Shown: positions 7,895 to 15,875 of the stretch, in pieces
How the letters are laid out: every line of letters starts with the position of its first letter
Position numbering within the stretch: position 1 is the stretch's first letter
Source: Pseudomonadota bacterium
Lineage (GTDB): Bacteria > Desulfobacterota > Desulfobacteria > Desulfobacterales > Desulfolunaceae
NCBI GenBank assembly: GCA_018818835.1
Contig: JAHIRD010000118.1
Coordinates: 1 to 49,110, forward strand
Length of the DNA stretch: 49,110 bases
Reading direction: 5' to 3'
Program-made: the position numbers and the translations under genes
Notes under the pieces: generated by a model
Told to the model about the DNA's origin: nothing
What the model saw: only the letters and a program-made list of their open reading frames with translations
The model's database searches: none

Positions 7895-8538
7895 CTAACG
7901 GACACTGAAAACAGGTTCGGAGGAGGGGTCGTTCTCCGTTTCCGGTATTTGCCGGTTTTTTGTGGCCACCGTTATCAGGGCGGGGGCCAGTAATAAATCG
8001 GCCAGCAGAGCCAGAAGGATAACGATTCCCGTTTCCGCAAATGAGAAGGACAACAGTCCGGCTGCCGTGGTGACACTGGTCATAAAAACGGCTAAGCCTT
8101 AGTGGCCCATGGCATAACAGATGGCGTCTTCTTTTTCGCTCCCTTGGTCGAACTGTTTGTAGAAAATGGCGAGAATATGAATGGCATCGGCAACCCCCAC
8201 AGCCAAGATAAAACTTGGGACCACCATGGTCATATCGGATATGGGGGTTTGGGATAGAGCCATCAAGCCGATAGTGCATATCGTGGCATTTGTAACAATA
8301 ACCAAGGGATAAACAACCCCGGAAATCCGCCTGAGAAGAAGCAATAAGAAGATGATGATCGTTAGATCCGTCAAGGCCACAAATTTCTTCATATCCGAGT
8401 CCGAGGTGCGGTTAAACGTATCAACCATGACGTCAGTGCCCGTGAAAGACAGTTTAAAATCATTGGACTGCCTGATATCTGACATAAGCATCTCCTTAAA
8501 TTCAAAAGATTCGAGGGCCTTTGGAATCTGTGTAATTG
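7895..8538 (-). pseudogene. MMPL/RND-family exporter, C-terminal remnant
   Basis: The frame reads as the last third of an MMPL-type RND transporter: a periplasmic end (FKLSFTGTDVMVDTFNRT), a membrane helix (LTDLTIIIFLLLLLRRISG), the PSFILAVGVADAIHIL segment with its functional Asp, then FMTSVTTAAGLLSF and a last helix ending LLADLLLAPALITV. A single in-frame TAA at 8101-8099 follows CYAMGH and interrupts it, and a short stretch seems missing after SFAET. The N-terminal two thirds are absent and it joins directly onto the nitroreductase remnant. Confidence 0.75.
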
Positions 8539-8539
8539 A

Positions 8540-8800
8540 ATAAAGAACATGAAGAATTTAGCCACCATAACGGCGTCTTTTTCCATTCGGGCAATGATCT
8601 CCCGGCTGTTGATTTCCCGTTGACGGTGCAAATCTCCCGGCTTCCAATATTCGTTTGATCAATGACTCCGGCAGGGTCTTGTTTTTGAACTTCCGGATGC
8701 TGCGCCGTTCCATAATGACCTTTTCCACGGCATTCCAGGGTATCCCTTCCTCGTAGACATAGCAGGGCGACATCTCATCTTTCGGTTGTTTTATAAGCAT
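8540..8800 (-). pseudogene. Nitroreductase, truncated and frameshifted
   Basis: Starts well: AAAAGGAG, spacing 6, ATG at 8800, then the nitroreductase signature ERRSIRKFKNKTLPESLIKR and EAGRFAPSTGNQQP, which forms the FMN-binding site. A frame change at about 8635 follows; the next frame continues with EIIARMEKDAVMVAKFF before merging into the MMPL remnant. So the gene has lost its second half. It is the last member of the minus-strand Fe-S operon, 54 bases after the Cys-rich membrane protein gene. Confidence 0.7.
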
Positions 8801-8854
8801 GTGTCGCTCCTTTTAATCACGTCTTCATATGAACCAACTTGTAACCCCGGACGT

Positions 8855-9376
8855 TCAATGTTTCCTGTTCGAATTCCCTATGCAATTCGTGTTTTTGCAA
8901 CGTGGGCAGCTGTATTCGTGGATGAGGAACAGGGCGGAAGCCCCAGGCGCGAGAACGATCAAAGCTTTGCCTAAAAACACCGGGAAACTGTTTGCAAAAT
9001 AGATGACGATGGCTGGAAACACTAAATGGACAATCAAAATGATTACCCATGCCCTCATTTTAAGGGCTGTGCTGGGTTCTTCCACCTTTTCTGTTATAAA
9101 CGGAACCACAAGGCCTACGGCCAGATAACATCTCTTGCCGTAGTAATAACAATGACGGCATGTTGCGTAACAGGCAAAGGCAAAATTCAACAAACCGATC
9201 AGCAAAAAAAGAACCAGGGGCAAAACTCCGGTTTCAAAGGTGTAATAGGCCCCCAGGATAACAAAACCGGATACAAGCGCCACGATTAAAGAGACAAACG
9301 ATAAGGGCCATTCTTCGTATTTTTCACATCTTCCGTTACGGTTTACACAATGTCTCGCCAGCATGTCAGCTGCCAT
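8855..9376 (-). CDS. Cysteine-rich four-helix membrane protein, unknown
   Basis: 173 residues from the ATG at 9376, which has AAGGAG 8 bases upstream; the ATG two codons earlier is only 2 bases from that site. Four hydrophobic segments are visible (about 24-45, 48-68, 105-128, 130-150). Cysteines come in sets: one near the N-terminus (ARHC...GRC), CYATCRHCYYYGKRC between helices 2 and 3, and CPRCKNTNC at the C-terminus, the last looking like a metal or Fe-S ligand set. The family is not recognised. It lies downstream of two paralogous Fe-S proteins in one direction, suggesting a redox or metal-linked role. Confidence 0.65.
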   Translation of the reverse strand: MAADMLARHCVNRNGRCEKYEEWPLSFVSLIVALVSGFVILGAYYTFETGVLPLVLFLLIGLLNFAFACYATCRHCYYYGKRCYLAVGLVVPFITEKVEEPSTALKMRAWVIILIVHLVFPAIVIYFANSFPVFLGKALIVLAPGASALFLIHEYSCPRCKNTNCIGNSNRKH

Positions 9377-9452
9377 CTGCATAGCTCCTTATTTCAAAAG
9401 GTAAAACCAAAACAGACAGGATCTATAGTGCCTGGCCGGGTGCCCTTAACAT

Positions 9453-10640
9453 TTACGGTTTCAAACCAACAATCCCCTTGGCTGTGGAGAAAAGCTTGCC
9501 CACGGCACCTTTTTTCCCGTCCATGATGATTTGGAACTTTTCCTCCATGGTATTGGGAGGCACGGTCTCCGTGTCTTTTTTGACCAGTTTCAGCGCCCCG
9601 GCCTTGCAGGTGGTGACACACAAGCCGCAGCCGATGCATTTCCCGGTATTTAAGACCGCCATTTTACCTTTCTTTTTGTTTTTCAATGTAAACGCGTCTG
9701 TCTGGCAGCGTTTCACACACGTGCCACAGCCGTTGCATAATTTTGTATCGAGCGCGGCGTAGTAATTACTGGCCACGAAATCCGCCGGATGGGGAAAAGA
9801 TTTCAGCAATTCGACGATACCGCAGCAGCAGCCGCAGCAGAAGCAAATGGCCTCCGGGTTCTTCTCGTTAAACGGATGAATGATGAGTCCTTCTTTTTCA
9901 CAAAGATCAATATGTTCAAGGGCTTCCTCTCTCGTAATGACCCGTGCCCAGCCGTTTCGCGCATACTGGGCGCCGAAATCACCCAATCCCATACACGTTT
10001 CTTTTCTGTCTGTGCGTTCACACGACTTACCGACCAGGTTGCTTGCCTTGCGGCAAATACATTCGGCAATGCAGATCTCTTGTTCCGTATGTTTGATGAT
10101 GTGCCTGATTTCGTCATAGGCAGCGATGTTGTGTTCGGGAGTGACGCTTTTTTCCACCGGAATGACACGCATCTGGGGAATGGCCGAGGTCATGTACTCA
10201 ATGAGAAAGTAGGGAACGACATATTTCCGCATATCCAGCCACAGGCCGGGAGTCAGAGCATCAAGATGCATTTCAAACATGCCCAAAATCAGGGGGTGCA
10301 AAGCATACTTCCATATGCCGTCACCGTTTTTTGCAAAGATAGCGCCCTTCTTTTCCATGCTTTCGAGCAGGCTCCCCACCTTTTCCCTTTCCATGCCCAA
10401 GGGGCCGCCGGCTTTTTCAAAAATGGTGTCCGCGGTTTCAAAACGCCAGTCCATGTAAACAGCCACGCGGGCTTCGTCAACGCTGAACATATCCTTTAAA
10501 ATCCGCCGTTCCACACCGGTGATAGTGGCTGGAAAACCCACCGGCATGGTGTTCAAATGCTTTCTAAGAGCTTTGTAAGACTTGTCTGAATTGTGCAAAT
10601 AATTGATACTATGAGTAAGGCTCTTTATGGTTGTTTTCAT
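9453..10640 (-). CDS. Winged-helix / multi-cluster 4Fe-4S protein, paralogue 2
   Basis: 395 residues. Residues about 25-150 look like a winged-helix region (TMPVGFPATITGVERRILK, then a segment typical of DNA- or protein-binding wings). A middle Cys domain has C190, C194, C196, C207 and C216, followed by the unusual ICFCCGCCCG (C266, C268, C269, C271-273). Two standard [4Fe-4S] motifs follow: C302-x2-C305-x2-C308-x3-C312 and C335-x2-C338-x2-C341-x3-C345. It is a close paralogue of the preceding gene, 18 bases away, with AGGGGG before its ATG. Likely a cytoplasmic electron-transfer or redox-sensing protein; the substrate is unknown. Confidence 0.8.
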   Translation of the reverse strand: MKTTIKSLTHSINYLHNSDKSYKALRKHLNTMPVGFPATITGVERRILKDMFSVDEARVAVYMDWRFETADTIFEKAGGPLGMEREKVGSLLESMEKKGAIFAKNGDGIWKYALHPLILGMFEMHLDALTPGLWLDMRKYVVPYFLIEYMTSAIPQMRVIPVEKSVTPEHNIAAYDEIRHIIKHTEQEICIAECICRKASNLVGKSCERTDRKETCMGLGDFGAQYARNGWARVITREEALEHIDLCEKEGLIIHPFNEKNPEAICFCCGCCCGIVELLKSFPHPADFVASNYYAALDTKLCNGCGTCVKRCQTDAFTLKNKKKGKMAVLNTGKCIGCGLCVTTCKAGALKLVKKDTETVPPNTMEEKFQIIMDGKKGAVGKLFSTAKGIVGLKP

Positions 10641-10658
10641 GCAACCCCCTTCTCAGGT

Positions 10659-11834
10659 TTATGGTTTCAATCCAAAGGCCCCCTTGGCAGCCGACATAAG
10701 TTTGCCCACAGTGCCTTTTTTCCCGTCCATAATGATTTCATACTTTTCTTCCATGGTATCGGGCGGTACGGTTTCAGTGTCTTTTTTGACCAGTTTTAGA
10801 GAACCGGTTTTGCACGTGGTGACACACAACCCGCAGCCAATGCATTTACCGAGATTCAATACCGCCTTTTTGTCTTTCAACTCTATGGCATTCATCTGGC
10901 AACGCTTCAGGCACTTGCCGCATCCGTTGCATGATTCTTCATCGAGTGCGGCGTAAAAATTACTGGCTACGAAATCCGCTGGCCGGGGAAAGCTACTCAG
11001 TGCTTCGATGACCCCGCAGCAACAGCCGCAGCAGAAGCAGATGCCATCCGGGTTTTTTTCATTAAACGGTTGTATGACGCACCCCTCTTTTTCACACAGA
11101 TCAAGATGTTTAAAGGCTTCTTCTTTTGTGATGGAACGTCCCCAGCCGTTTCGGGTATACGCGGCGCCGAAATCACCGAATCCCAGACAGAATTCTTTTC
11201 TGTCCGTGGCTTTGCACGGCTCTCCTGTCATCCGGTGCGCCTTGCGGCAAATGCATTCGGCGATGCAGATGTCTTTATCCGTATGCTCGATGATATGCCT
11301 GATTTCATCATAGGAGGCGATGGCGTGCTCGGTAGTGATACTTTTTTCCACCGGAATGACTCGCAGTTGGGGAATAGCAGAGGTCAGGTATTCGATGGAA
11401 AGGGTTGGAACGAAATATTTCCGCATGTCCAGCCACAAAGCCGGAGTAAGGGTGGTGACTTGAAATTCAAACATACCGATGACAAGCGGGTGCAAAGCAT
11501 ACTTCCAAACGCCGTCACCGTTTTTGGCATAAATGGACCCTTGTTTATCCATGGCGGAGAGCAGGTTGTCCACCTCTTCCCTTGTCATGGAAAGGGGGCC
11601 GCCAGCCTTGTTGAAGATGGTTTCCGCAGTTTCAAAGCGCCAGTCCATATACAGGGCCAAACGAGCCTCGTCAACGCTGAACATGGCTTTCAATATCCGC
11701 CGCTCAACACCGGATAAGGTGGCCGGTAATCCCACCGGCATGGTGTCCAAATGCTTTCGGAGTTTTTTGTAGGTTTTGTCATAATGTCTTGCTTTGACAA
11801 CCTTATTTTTCAGACTCAGGGCGACATGTTTCAT
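10659..11834 (-). CDS. Winged-helix / multi-cluster 4Fe-4S protein, paralogue 1
   Basis: 391 residues, first gene of the operon, with GAGGAGG before its ATG. The layout matches the next gene along the whole length: winged-helix-like N-terminal third (TMPVGLPATLSGVERRILK), middle Cys domain (AECICRKAH and later cysteines), ICFCCGCCCG, two C-x2-C-x2-C-x3-C ferredoxin motifs and a common tail (TMEEKYEIIMDGKKG). The N-terminal ~20 residues and the last few differ most. A tandem duplication that kept all cysteines in both copies suggests that both are used, perhaps as a heteromer. I know this type only as uncharacterised 4Fe-4S binding proteins of anaerobes. Confidence 0.8.
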   Translation of the reverse strand: MKHVALSLKNKVVKARHYDKTYKKLRKHLDTMPVGLPATLSGVERRILKAMFSVDEARLALYMDWRFETAETIFNKAGGPLSMTREEVDNLLSAMDKQGSIYAKNGDGVWKYALHPLVIGMFEFQVTTLTPALWLDMRKYFVPTLSIEYLTSAIPQLRVIPVEKSITTEHAIASYDEIRHIIEHTDKDICIAECICRKAHRMTGEPCKATDRKEFCLGFGDFGAAYTRNGWGRSITKEEAFKHLDLCEKEGCVIQPFNEKNPDGICFCCGCCCGVIEALSSFPRPADFVASNFYAALDEESCNGCGKCLKRCQMNAIELKDKKAVLNLGKCIGCGLCVTTCKTGSLKLVKKDTETVPPDTMEEKYEIIMDGKKGTVGKLMSAAKGAFGLKP

Positions 11835-11937
11835 GGAACCTCCTCATTCGGTTCGTTCGATTGAATTATATGCTGTCGTAAAATCATTGAAACAGGTAAG
11901 AAAAATCACGTGCCTTGCCAAGACGCTTTTCCATCTT

Positions 11938-12087
11938 TGAAGAACTCGAAAAAGGCGTCGGATGGCTATGGAAAAAGGTCCATAGGCAAGGCATAGTGTT
12001 TGGCCGGGGTTACGGCATACACGAGCGTATGTCGACTGTCCGGCTAAACACTATAACGTCCCATATGGGACTTTTTACGACGCCATC
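11938..12087. repeat. MITE-like palindromic repeat, copy a (full length)
   Basis: One end reads GAACTCG, the other CATATGGGACTTTTTACGAC followed by GCCATC. The centre TAGTGTTTGGCCGG pairs with CCGGCTAAACACTATA (12040-12055). Shared blocks include GATGGCTATGGAAAAAGGTC. Three other copies occur in this window. It carries no gene, as expected for a non-autonomous element. It lies upstream of the Fe-S operon. Confidence 0.8.
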
Positions 12088-12368
12088 ATCTTTGTGTGAT
12101 TCGGTCATGGGCTGGCCGATGTCATCATCTCGATAAAAATAGTAAAAAGTAAGACTCTTAACTTTCATAATGTCATTGGGGTCCATGAGTCAAGAAAAAA
12201 AATAGTAAAGATATTTCACGGTCAATAGATTAACGTCTCAATGGGTCAAAAGGGGTCCAAATGGGCAAATGGCACAAACGGGGTTGTCCAAATGGCAAAG
12301 GGGGGCGAGACACGGTAACATACTGCATACTGAAATAAAATTAAATGACATCAAAAATGCCGAAGCCC
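12088..12368. other. Gene-free stretch with short direct repeats
   Basis: Low-complexity-like DNA with near-repeats: AAATAGTAAA at about 12139 and 12203, and GTCCAAATGG at about 12257 and 12288. No gene, no hairpin with T-run seen. It separates the MITE copy from the end of the nucleotidyltransferase gene. Confidence 0.4.
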
Positions 12369-12872
12369 TTATTCCTCCAATTGTTTTAACGTCTCTTCCA
12401 GAACGTCGAGACGTTGTCGGTCTTTGGGGGCGCGGGATTTTTTTTTAAGTTCGACCAATGTTTTGAGGTCAAGAACGTGTAGGGTGTGACTTCTGAAGGG
12501 TATGTCAACGGTGTGACTAATGAGATCGTCAAAGGTTTTTCCTTGTTCTATAAAGGCAAGAACATCGAGCGGCCCCAAGCGGGTGGAGGAAAGGATGTGC
12601 CCCATGCCCGACAGGTCTTCCTTTTTCAGCGGTATAATTTTGTCATCCGGGCGGCGGTGGACGGCCTCAATGGACGTTAAAAAAGAAAAGAGTTTGGATA
12701 TGTTGTCCCAAGACTGTTGATGAACGATGTCCACATCCATGGTCGTGACAGGTGCACCCTGGATCACCGCCGCAAGCCCTCCCACAAGAATAAATTGAAT
12801 GTCCGCCGTTAACAGACCTTCAATGATTGCGCTTAGATCCGGACTTGGTGATGTGTTGTTGTTTGTAGGCAT
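12369..12872 (-). CDS. Nucleotidyltransferase-fold protein
   Basis: 167 residues with the minimal nucleotidyltransferase core: ILVGGLAAVIQGAP (residues 28-41, the GG(S/A) turn) and TTMDVDIV with Asp46 and Asp48 as metal ligands, plus a later PLDVLAFI that could give a third acidic residue. The C-terminal KTLVELKKKSRAPKDRQRLD is typical of AbiEii-like and related enzymes that modify RNA or proteins. It overlaps a small upstream gene by 53 bases. Such pairs are often proposed toxin-antitoxin modules. Start chosen at 12872 because of GGAGATGAGAT directly before the ATG. Confidence 0.75.
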   Translation of the reverse strand: MPTNNNTSPSPDLSAIIEGLLTADIQFILVGGLAAVIQGAPVTTMDVDIVHQQSWDNISKLFSFLTSIEAVHRRPDDKIIPLKKEDLSGMGHILSSTRLGPLDVLAFIEQGKTFDDLISHTVDIPFRSHTLHVLDLKTLVELKKKSRAPKDRQRLDVLEETLKQLEE

Positions 12873-13005
12873 ATCTCATCTCCACAATGGCACGGACGGC
12901 ATTGTCATTGGCAAGCATTCTCTCTTCCGGTGACATCTTTAAAAACATGGCAACCAGGCTTTTATCCACACGTGATTTGTTTGGAGTTTTTACATCGTCT
13001 TCCAT
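12820..13005 (-). CDS. Small partner protein of the nucleotidyltransferase
   Basis: 61 residues; the core VDKSLVAMFLKMSPEERMLANDNAVR and following AIVEMRYAYK is a pattern I recognise from small proteins encoded directly before nucleotidyltransferase genes in many bacteria. No function is established to my knowledge; a regulatory or antitoxin role is inferred from position. Its last ~17 codons overlap the next gene in another frame, so those residues may be little constrained. AAAGG precedes the ATG. Confidence 0.6.
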   Translation of the reverse strand: MEDDVKTPNKSRVDKSLVAMFLKMSPEERMLANDNAVRAIVEMRYAYKQQHITKSGSKRNH

Positions 13006-13105
13006 GGCTTGCCTTTATGTTAATGAGTTTCTATCTGTCAACCGGGACGTTTATGTCTTTCATACACCCTAATAGGTTTGATTTCAATCATGGAATCTTA
13101 TCCTT

Positions 13106-13130
13106 GTTCCGGATACAAAAGACGGATTGA
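13106..13130 (+). repeat. 25-bp copy of the amidohydrolase/transposase joint
   Basis: Identical over 25 bases to 6351-6375, which spans the join between an amidohydrolase fragment and a Y1 transposase fragment. The flanks differ. It shows that the joined scrap, not the parent genes, was duplicated. Confidence 0.65.
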
Positions 13131-13227
13131 TCCTTGATAGAAATCTGAGGCACCAAAAAATAAGTCCAAATGGCCAAGATAAGTAAGATGTCTCCGGCCG
13201 GAATTATAAATTCATGCTCTTTTTAGC

Positions 13228-13270
13228 ATAACGCTTGACGTTATTATCGGGTTGCGTTATTGTACTGGCC
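13228..13270 (+). promoter_or_regulatory. higBA promoter and operator
   Basis: TTGACG (13235-13240), 17-base spacer and TATTGT (13258-13263) form a promoter whose expected transcription start is at or just before the higB ATG at 13271, so the message would be leaderless. The inverted repeat ATAACGC (13228-13234) / GCGTTAT (13254-13260) brackets the -35 and touches the -10, a fitting HigA operator. Confidence 0.6.
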
Positions 13271-13552
13271 ATGTTAAAATCATTCCATGATAAAGAGACA
13301 GAAAAAATTTTCAACAGGCAAACCTCAAGAAAGTTGCCACAGGATATTCAGCGTATTGCAAGGAAAAAATTGGTAATTCTTGATGCTGCGGTCCAACTGA
13401 ATGATTTGCGAACGCCACCGGGTAATCGATTGGAGGCATTAGAACGAGACCGGAAAGGTCAACACAGCATACGCATTAATGACCAATGGCGGATTTGTTT
13501 TAAGTGGCGCAATGGTGATGCGTATGATGCTGAAATAACAGATTATCATTAG
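13271..13552 (+). CDS. higB: HigB-family mRNA-cleaving toxin
   Basis: 93 residues from the ATG at 13271, which gives the family's standard opening ([14 protein letters not shown]). The RelE/HigB fold is recognisable from [48 protein letters not shown] and the closing DYH. HigB cleaves mRNA on the translating ribosome. No Shine-Dalgarno sequence precedes the ATG. The antitoxin gene follows 8 bases after the stop: the toxin-first order typical of HigBA. Confidence 0.9.
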   Translation: MLKSFHDKETEKIFNRQTSRKLPQDIQRIARKKLVILDAAVQLNDLRTPPGNRLEALERDRKGQHSIRINDQWRICFKWRNGDAYDAEITDYH

Positions 13553-13560
13553 GAGTTGAT

Positions 13561-13857
13561 ATGAACAAACAGCTTCCACCTATCCATCCTGGCGAAATTC
13601 TTATGGAGGAGTTTTTAGAACCCATGGGAATCAGTCAGTATCGTTTGGCAAAAAACATAAGTGTTTCTCCAAGACGTATAAATGAAATTGTACATGGGAA
13701 AAGGTCCATTACCGCAGATACAGCTCTTCGACTCGGACGTTTTTTCGGAATGTCCCCTCAATTTTGGCTAAACCTCCAAAATCGATACGATCTTGAGATG
13801 ACCGAAGATTTTTTAGCGGGCAGACTTGATAACGAGGTTCATGCCCTTCAAACTTAG
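13561..13857 (+). CDS. higA: HigA-family antitoxin (XRE helix-turn-helix)
   Basis: 98 residues with the HigA signature: [20 protein letters not shown], then the XRE helix-turn-helix ([36 protein letters not shown]) and [15 protein letters not shown]. It would bind HigB and repress the operon through the palindrome overlapping the promoter. AGGAG with 5-base spacing precedes its ATG, a much stronger ribosome site than that of higB, which would favour antitoxin excess. Intact. Confidence 0.92.
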   Translation: MNKQLPPIHPGEILMEEFLEPMGISQYRLAKNISVSPRRINEIVHGKRSITADTALRLGRFFGMSPQFWLNLQNRYDLEMTEDFLAGRLDNEVHALQT

Positions 13858-13959
13858 ACTTGCTAAAATGAGAAGTAGTTATAACCTCAGAGTTCAGGAA
13901 ATTCAGAAATTCGAAATTCAGGGGACTTACTAAATTATTGACAACAAACGAACAATTTA

Positions 13960-13990
13960 ATTTTTATCAACGAAACGATAACCTCTCCGC
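13960..13990 (+). repeat. 31-bp dispersed repeat, copy 2
   Basis: Matches 771-801 at 29 of 31 bases. Just beyond it, CTACAGTGGCG is shared with the spacer at about 5031. Located between higA and the membrane protein gene. Confidence 0.7.
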
Positions 13991-14105
13991 CAGACTGGGC
14001 TACAGTGGCGAACTTTTGAACGCTGTTTTTATTCAAACTTTTTCGCTCTTCAGCCCGGTGTCGATATGCACTGACGGCCGGTGAAGGGTTAGGAGGAAAT
14101 AAAAA

Positions 14106-14546
14106 TTGCAAGATATTAAAAACAACGAATGGATTATGAATGAATATAAACTCTTATCTGAACATTATTTTCATGAAGATAATTTTTATTTAAAAACTAA
14201 CTCGATATTCATGACATTAAATGCTGTCATGGTCGGTTTCCTTGGTAGGAAACCAGGCGATACCTCCATTAACTTTACAGATGATTTTTTAATAATGTTT
14301 TCCATTATAGGCTTTATATCAGTTATTTCATGGGGGCTAACACTGATGAGAACCCATGTTTATAGAATGAAAATTGAAGAAAGGATTGCCGAAATAGAAC
14401 ATAACTTTTGTGATATTCTGAAAATAAGAACAAAGCGTAGTCCATTGCCATTCTATGCAAAGATTCCATCTTCAATAATTATTCTAATTCTCCCTGCTGT
14501 ATTTTCTTTTGTATGGCTTTATCACTTATATGTTGCAATCTCATAA
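14106..14546 (+). CDS. Small three-helix membrane protein, unknown
   Basis: 146 residues from TTG at 14106, which has AGGAGG 9 bases upstream; the alternative ATG at 14136 has no ribosome site. Three hydrophobic segments are visible (about 33-52, 62-82, 118-143), with a charged cytoplasmic-type stretch (RMKIEERIAEIEHNFCDI) between the second and third. The layout resembles small membrane proteins found as stand-alone cargo genes in mobile regions, but no family is assigned. It follows the second 31-bp repeat. Confidence 0.55.
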   Translation: MQDIKNNEWIMNEYKLLSEHYFHEDNFYLKTNSIFMTLNAVMVGFLGRKPGDTSINFTDDFLIMFSIIGFISVISWGLTLMRTHVYRMKIEERIAEIEHNFCDILKIRTKRSPLPFYAKIPSSIIILILPAVFSFVWLYHLYVAIS

Positions 14547-14647
14547 CAAATAAGGATAAGTCGTTTGAGATAAGGGCCTGACCTGACGGAAGTACGAAGC
14601 CCGCAAAGGAAACTCGTGTCGGCCAAGTAACATGTACGGCTGGATAA

Positions 14648-14926
14648 TACGAGTCAATCTCACTGAGAGACCGAGCTGAATACCGTGACTGGGTCTTGAT
14701 ATGTTCGCGTGAATATCTACGTCTCAAACACGACATTGAAAAGGGTAAGAAATCTTTTATGGATGTCTATGCTGCGACTAACGAAGCAGAATTCTTCGCC
14801 GTCGCAACTGAGCAATTCTTCGATCAACCGCGGCTGATGATTGATCATGCACCGGACCTTTATCGCGTTTTGAAAGAATACTACCGTCAGAATCCTTCAG
14901 AACGTGTTTCCAGGATAACTGTGTGA
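14648..14926 (+). pseudogene. MtfA-like zinc peptidase, C-terminal fragment
   Basis: The open frame reads LRDRAEYRDWVLICSREY, then DVYAATNEAEFFAVATEQFF and LKEYYRQNP, the C-terminal part of MtfA/M90 zinc-dependent peptidases. The E-F-F-A-V segment holds the conserved third metal-site Glu region. The N-terminal two thirds including HExxH are missing: a TAA lies at 14645 and no related frame is seen before it. Relic. Confidence 0.65.
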
Positions 14927-14979
14927 TGAAAGAGAAAGTAACAGGGGCAAAGTTTCATCATTGGCAGAAATCAAAAAAA

Positions 14980-14995
14980 GACGTCAGCAGACATT
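14980..14995 (+). repeat. 16-bp scrap of the Y1 transposase
   Basis: Identical to 1487-1502 within the transposase relic (the RRQQT segment). Lies between the MtfA-like fragment and the flavodoxin-like gene. Only its match to the relic makes it notable. Confidence 0.45.
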
Positions 14996-15031
14996 AAACA
15001 TAAACGACGACTCAAATGGAGAGAAATATTT

Positions 15032-15613
15032 ATGAAAATAGTAGCACTTTTTGGCAGCCCAAGGGCTAATGGAAATACGGCAACCCTCACTAAAACATTT
15101 AACAAGACCGCAGAGGAGTTAGGGGCAGATGTTCAAACTTTTTTTTTGAATAAACTTGATGCGAAAGGGTGCCAGGCATGTGACACATGTAAAACAAAAA
15201 CAGACCATTGTGTTATTAAGGACGATCTATCAGACGTTTTGGAATCTGTAAAAACTACTGATATTCTAGTCCTGGCAACGCCCATTTATTTTGCTGATAT
15301 TTCTGCCCAGTTAAAAATTTTTGTTGACCGTTGTTACTCGTATTTGGAACCATTTGTGACAATGCCGGAAACCAGCCGGTTGAAGGCGGGAAAGAAGTTG
15401 GTGCTCATTACCGCTCAGAACCGAGGGGAGGAACTGTTTGCTGAAGTGTGTACCAAGTACCGCATGATATTTGAGTTTCTTGGTTTTAAGGAAACGCATC
15501 TTATCCGGGGGTGTGATCTTATGAAAGCGGATGCGCTAAAAACAAAAAATCGTCAGGATCTTATTGACCTATCAAAGGAAACGGCAATGAAGGTGGTCAA
15601 TCCCGTGGGTTAA
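15032..15613 (+). CDS. Flavodoxin-like NAD(P)H-dependent FMN reductase
   Basis: 193 residues. The FMN phosphate loop GSPRANGNTATLT follows the first strand, and ATPIYFADISAQLK is the second flavin-contacting segment. CQACDTCKTKTDHCVIKDD (about 46-66) is the Cys-containing stretch common to the iron-sulfur flavoprotein-like subgroup. Members are soluble flavin-dependent quinone or general reductases. GGAG lies 10 bases before the ATG. It stands alone and is the first intact gene after the scrap-rich zone. Confidence 0.85.
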   Translation: MKIVALFGSPRANGNTATLTKTFNKTAEELGADVQTFFLNKLDAKGCQACDTCKTKTDHCVIKDDLSDVLESVKTTDILVLATPIYFADISAQLKIFVDRCYSYLEPFVTMPETSRLKAGKKLVLITAQNRGEELFAEVCTKYRMIFEFLGFKETHLIRGCDLMKADALKTKNRQDLIDLSKETAMKVVNPVG

Positions 15614-15615
15614 CC

Positions 15616-15789
15616 ATGCTTTTCACCTGGACGGAAATTCCACTACTCGACCAAAGGGTTGGCAAATGTTTCATTGCTGTCACAGGCTTGATCCTGCTTG
15701 TTGGTCACGTTGTTTTTGCCGAGGCAGAACCTGAACCTTATCAGAAGATCAAGATCATAAGTGATCTGCAACAATTTTGTGGACACTAA
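15616..15789 (+). CDS. Possible small membrane-anchored peptide, 57 residues
   Basis: Begins two bases after the preceding stop codon. It has one hydrophobic stretch (FIAVTGLILLVGHVVFAEAE) followed by a short polar tail. No ribosome site and no family recognised. It could be translated by termination-reinitiation or be chance; it could also be the remnant of a longer membrane protein. Confidence 0.25.
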   Translation: MLFTWTEIPLLDQRVGKCFIAVTGLILLVGHVVFAEAEPEPYQKIKIISDLQQFCGH

Positions 15790-15875
15790 GTTAAGCCACT
15801 TTCTGATAATCCCTCCAATCCTTTTAGAAAAGAGCAGGGACCTTATTTACGACTCTTGCTTTGGGCGAAACCGTG

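Noticed and set aside
9789-11717. Long plus-strand frames opposite the Fe-S genes
   Set aside because: They mirror strongly coding minus-strand genes with conserved Cys motifs and have no start signals.
12241-12300. Short GTCCAAATGG repeats as a CRISPR-like or iteron array
   Set aside because: Too short, irregular spacing, and no replication gene nearby.
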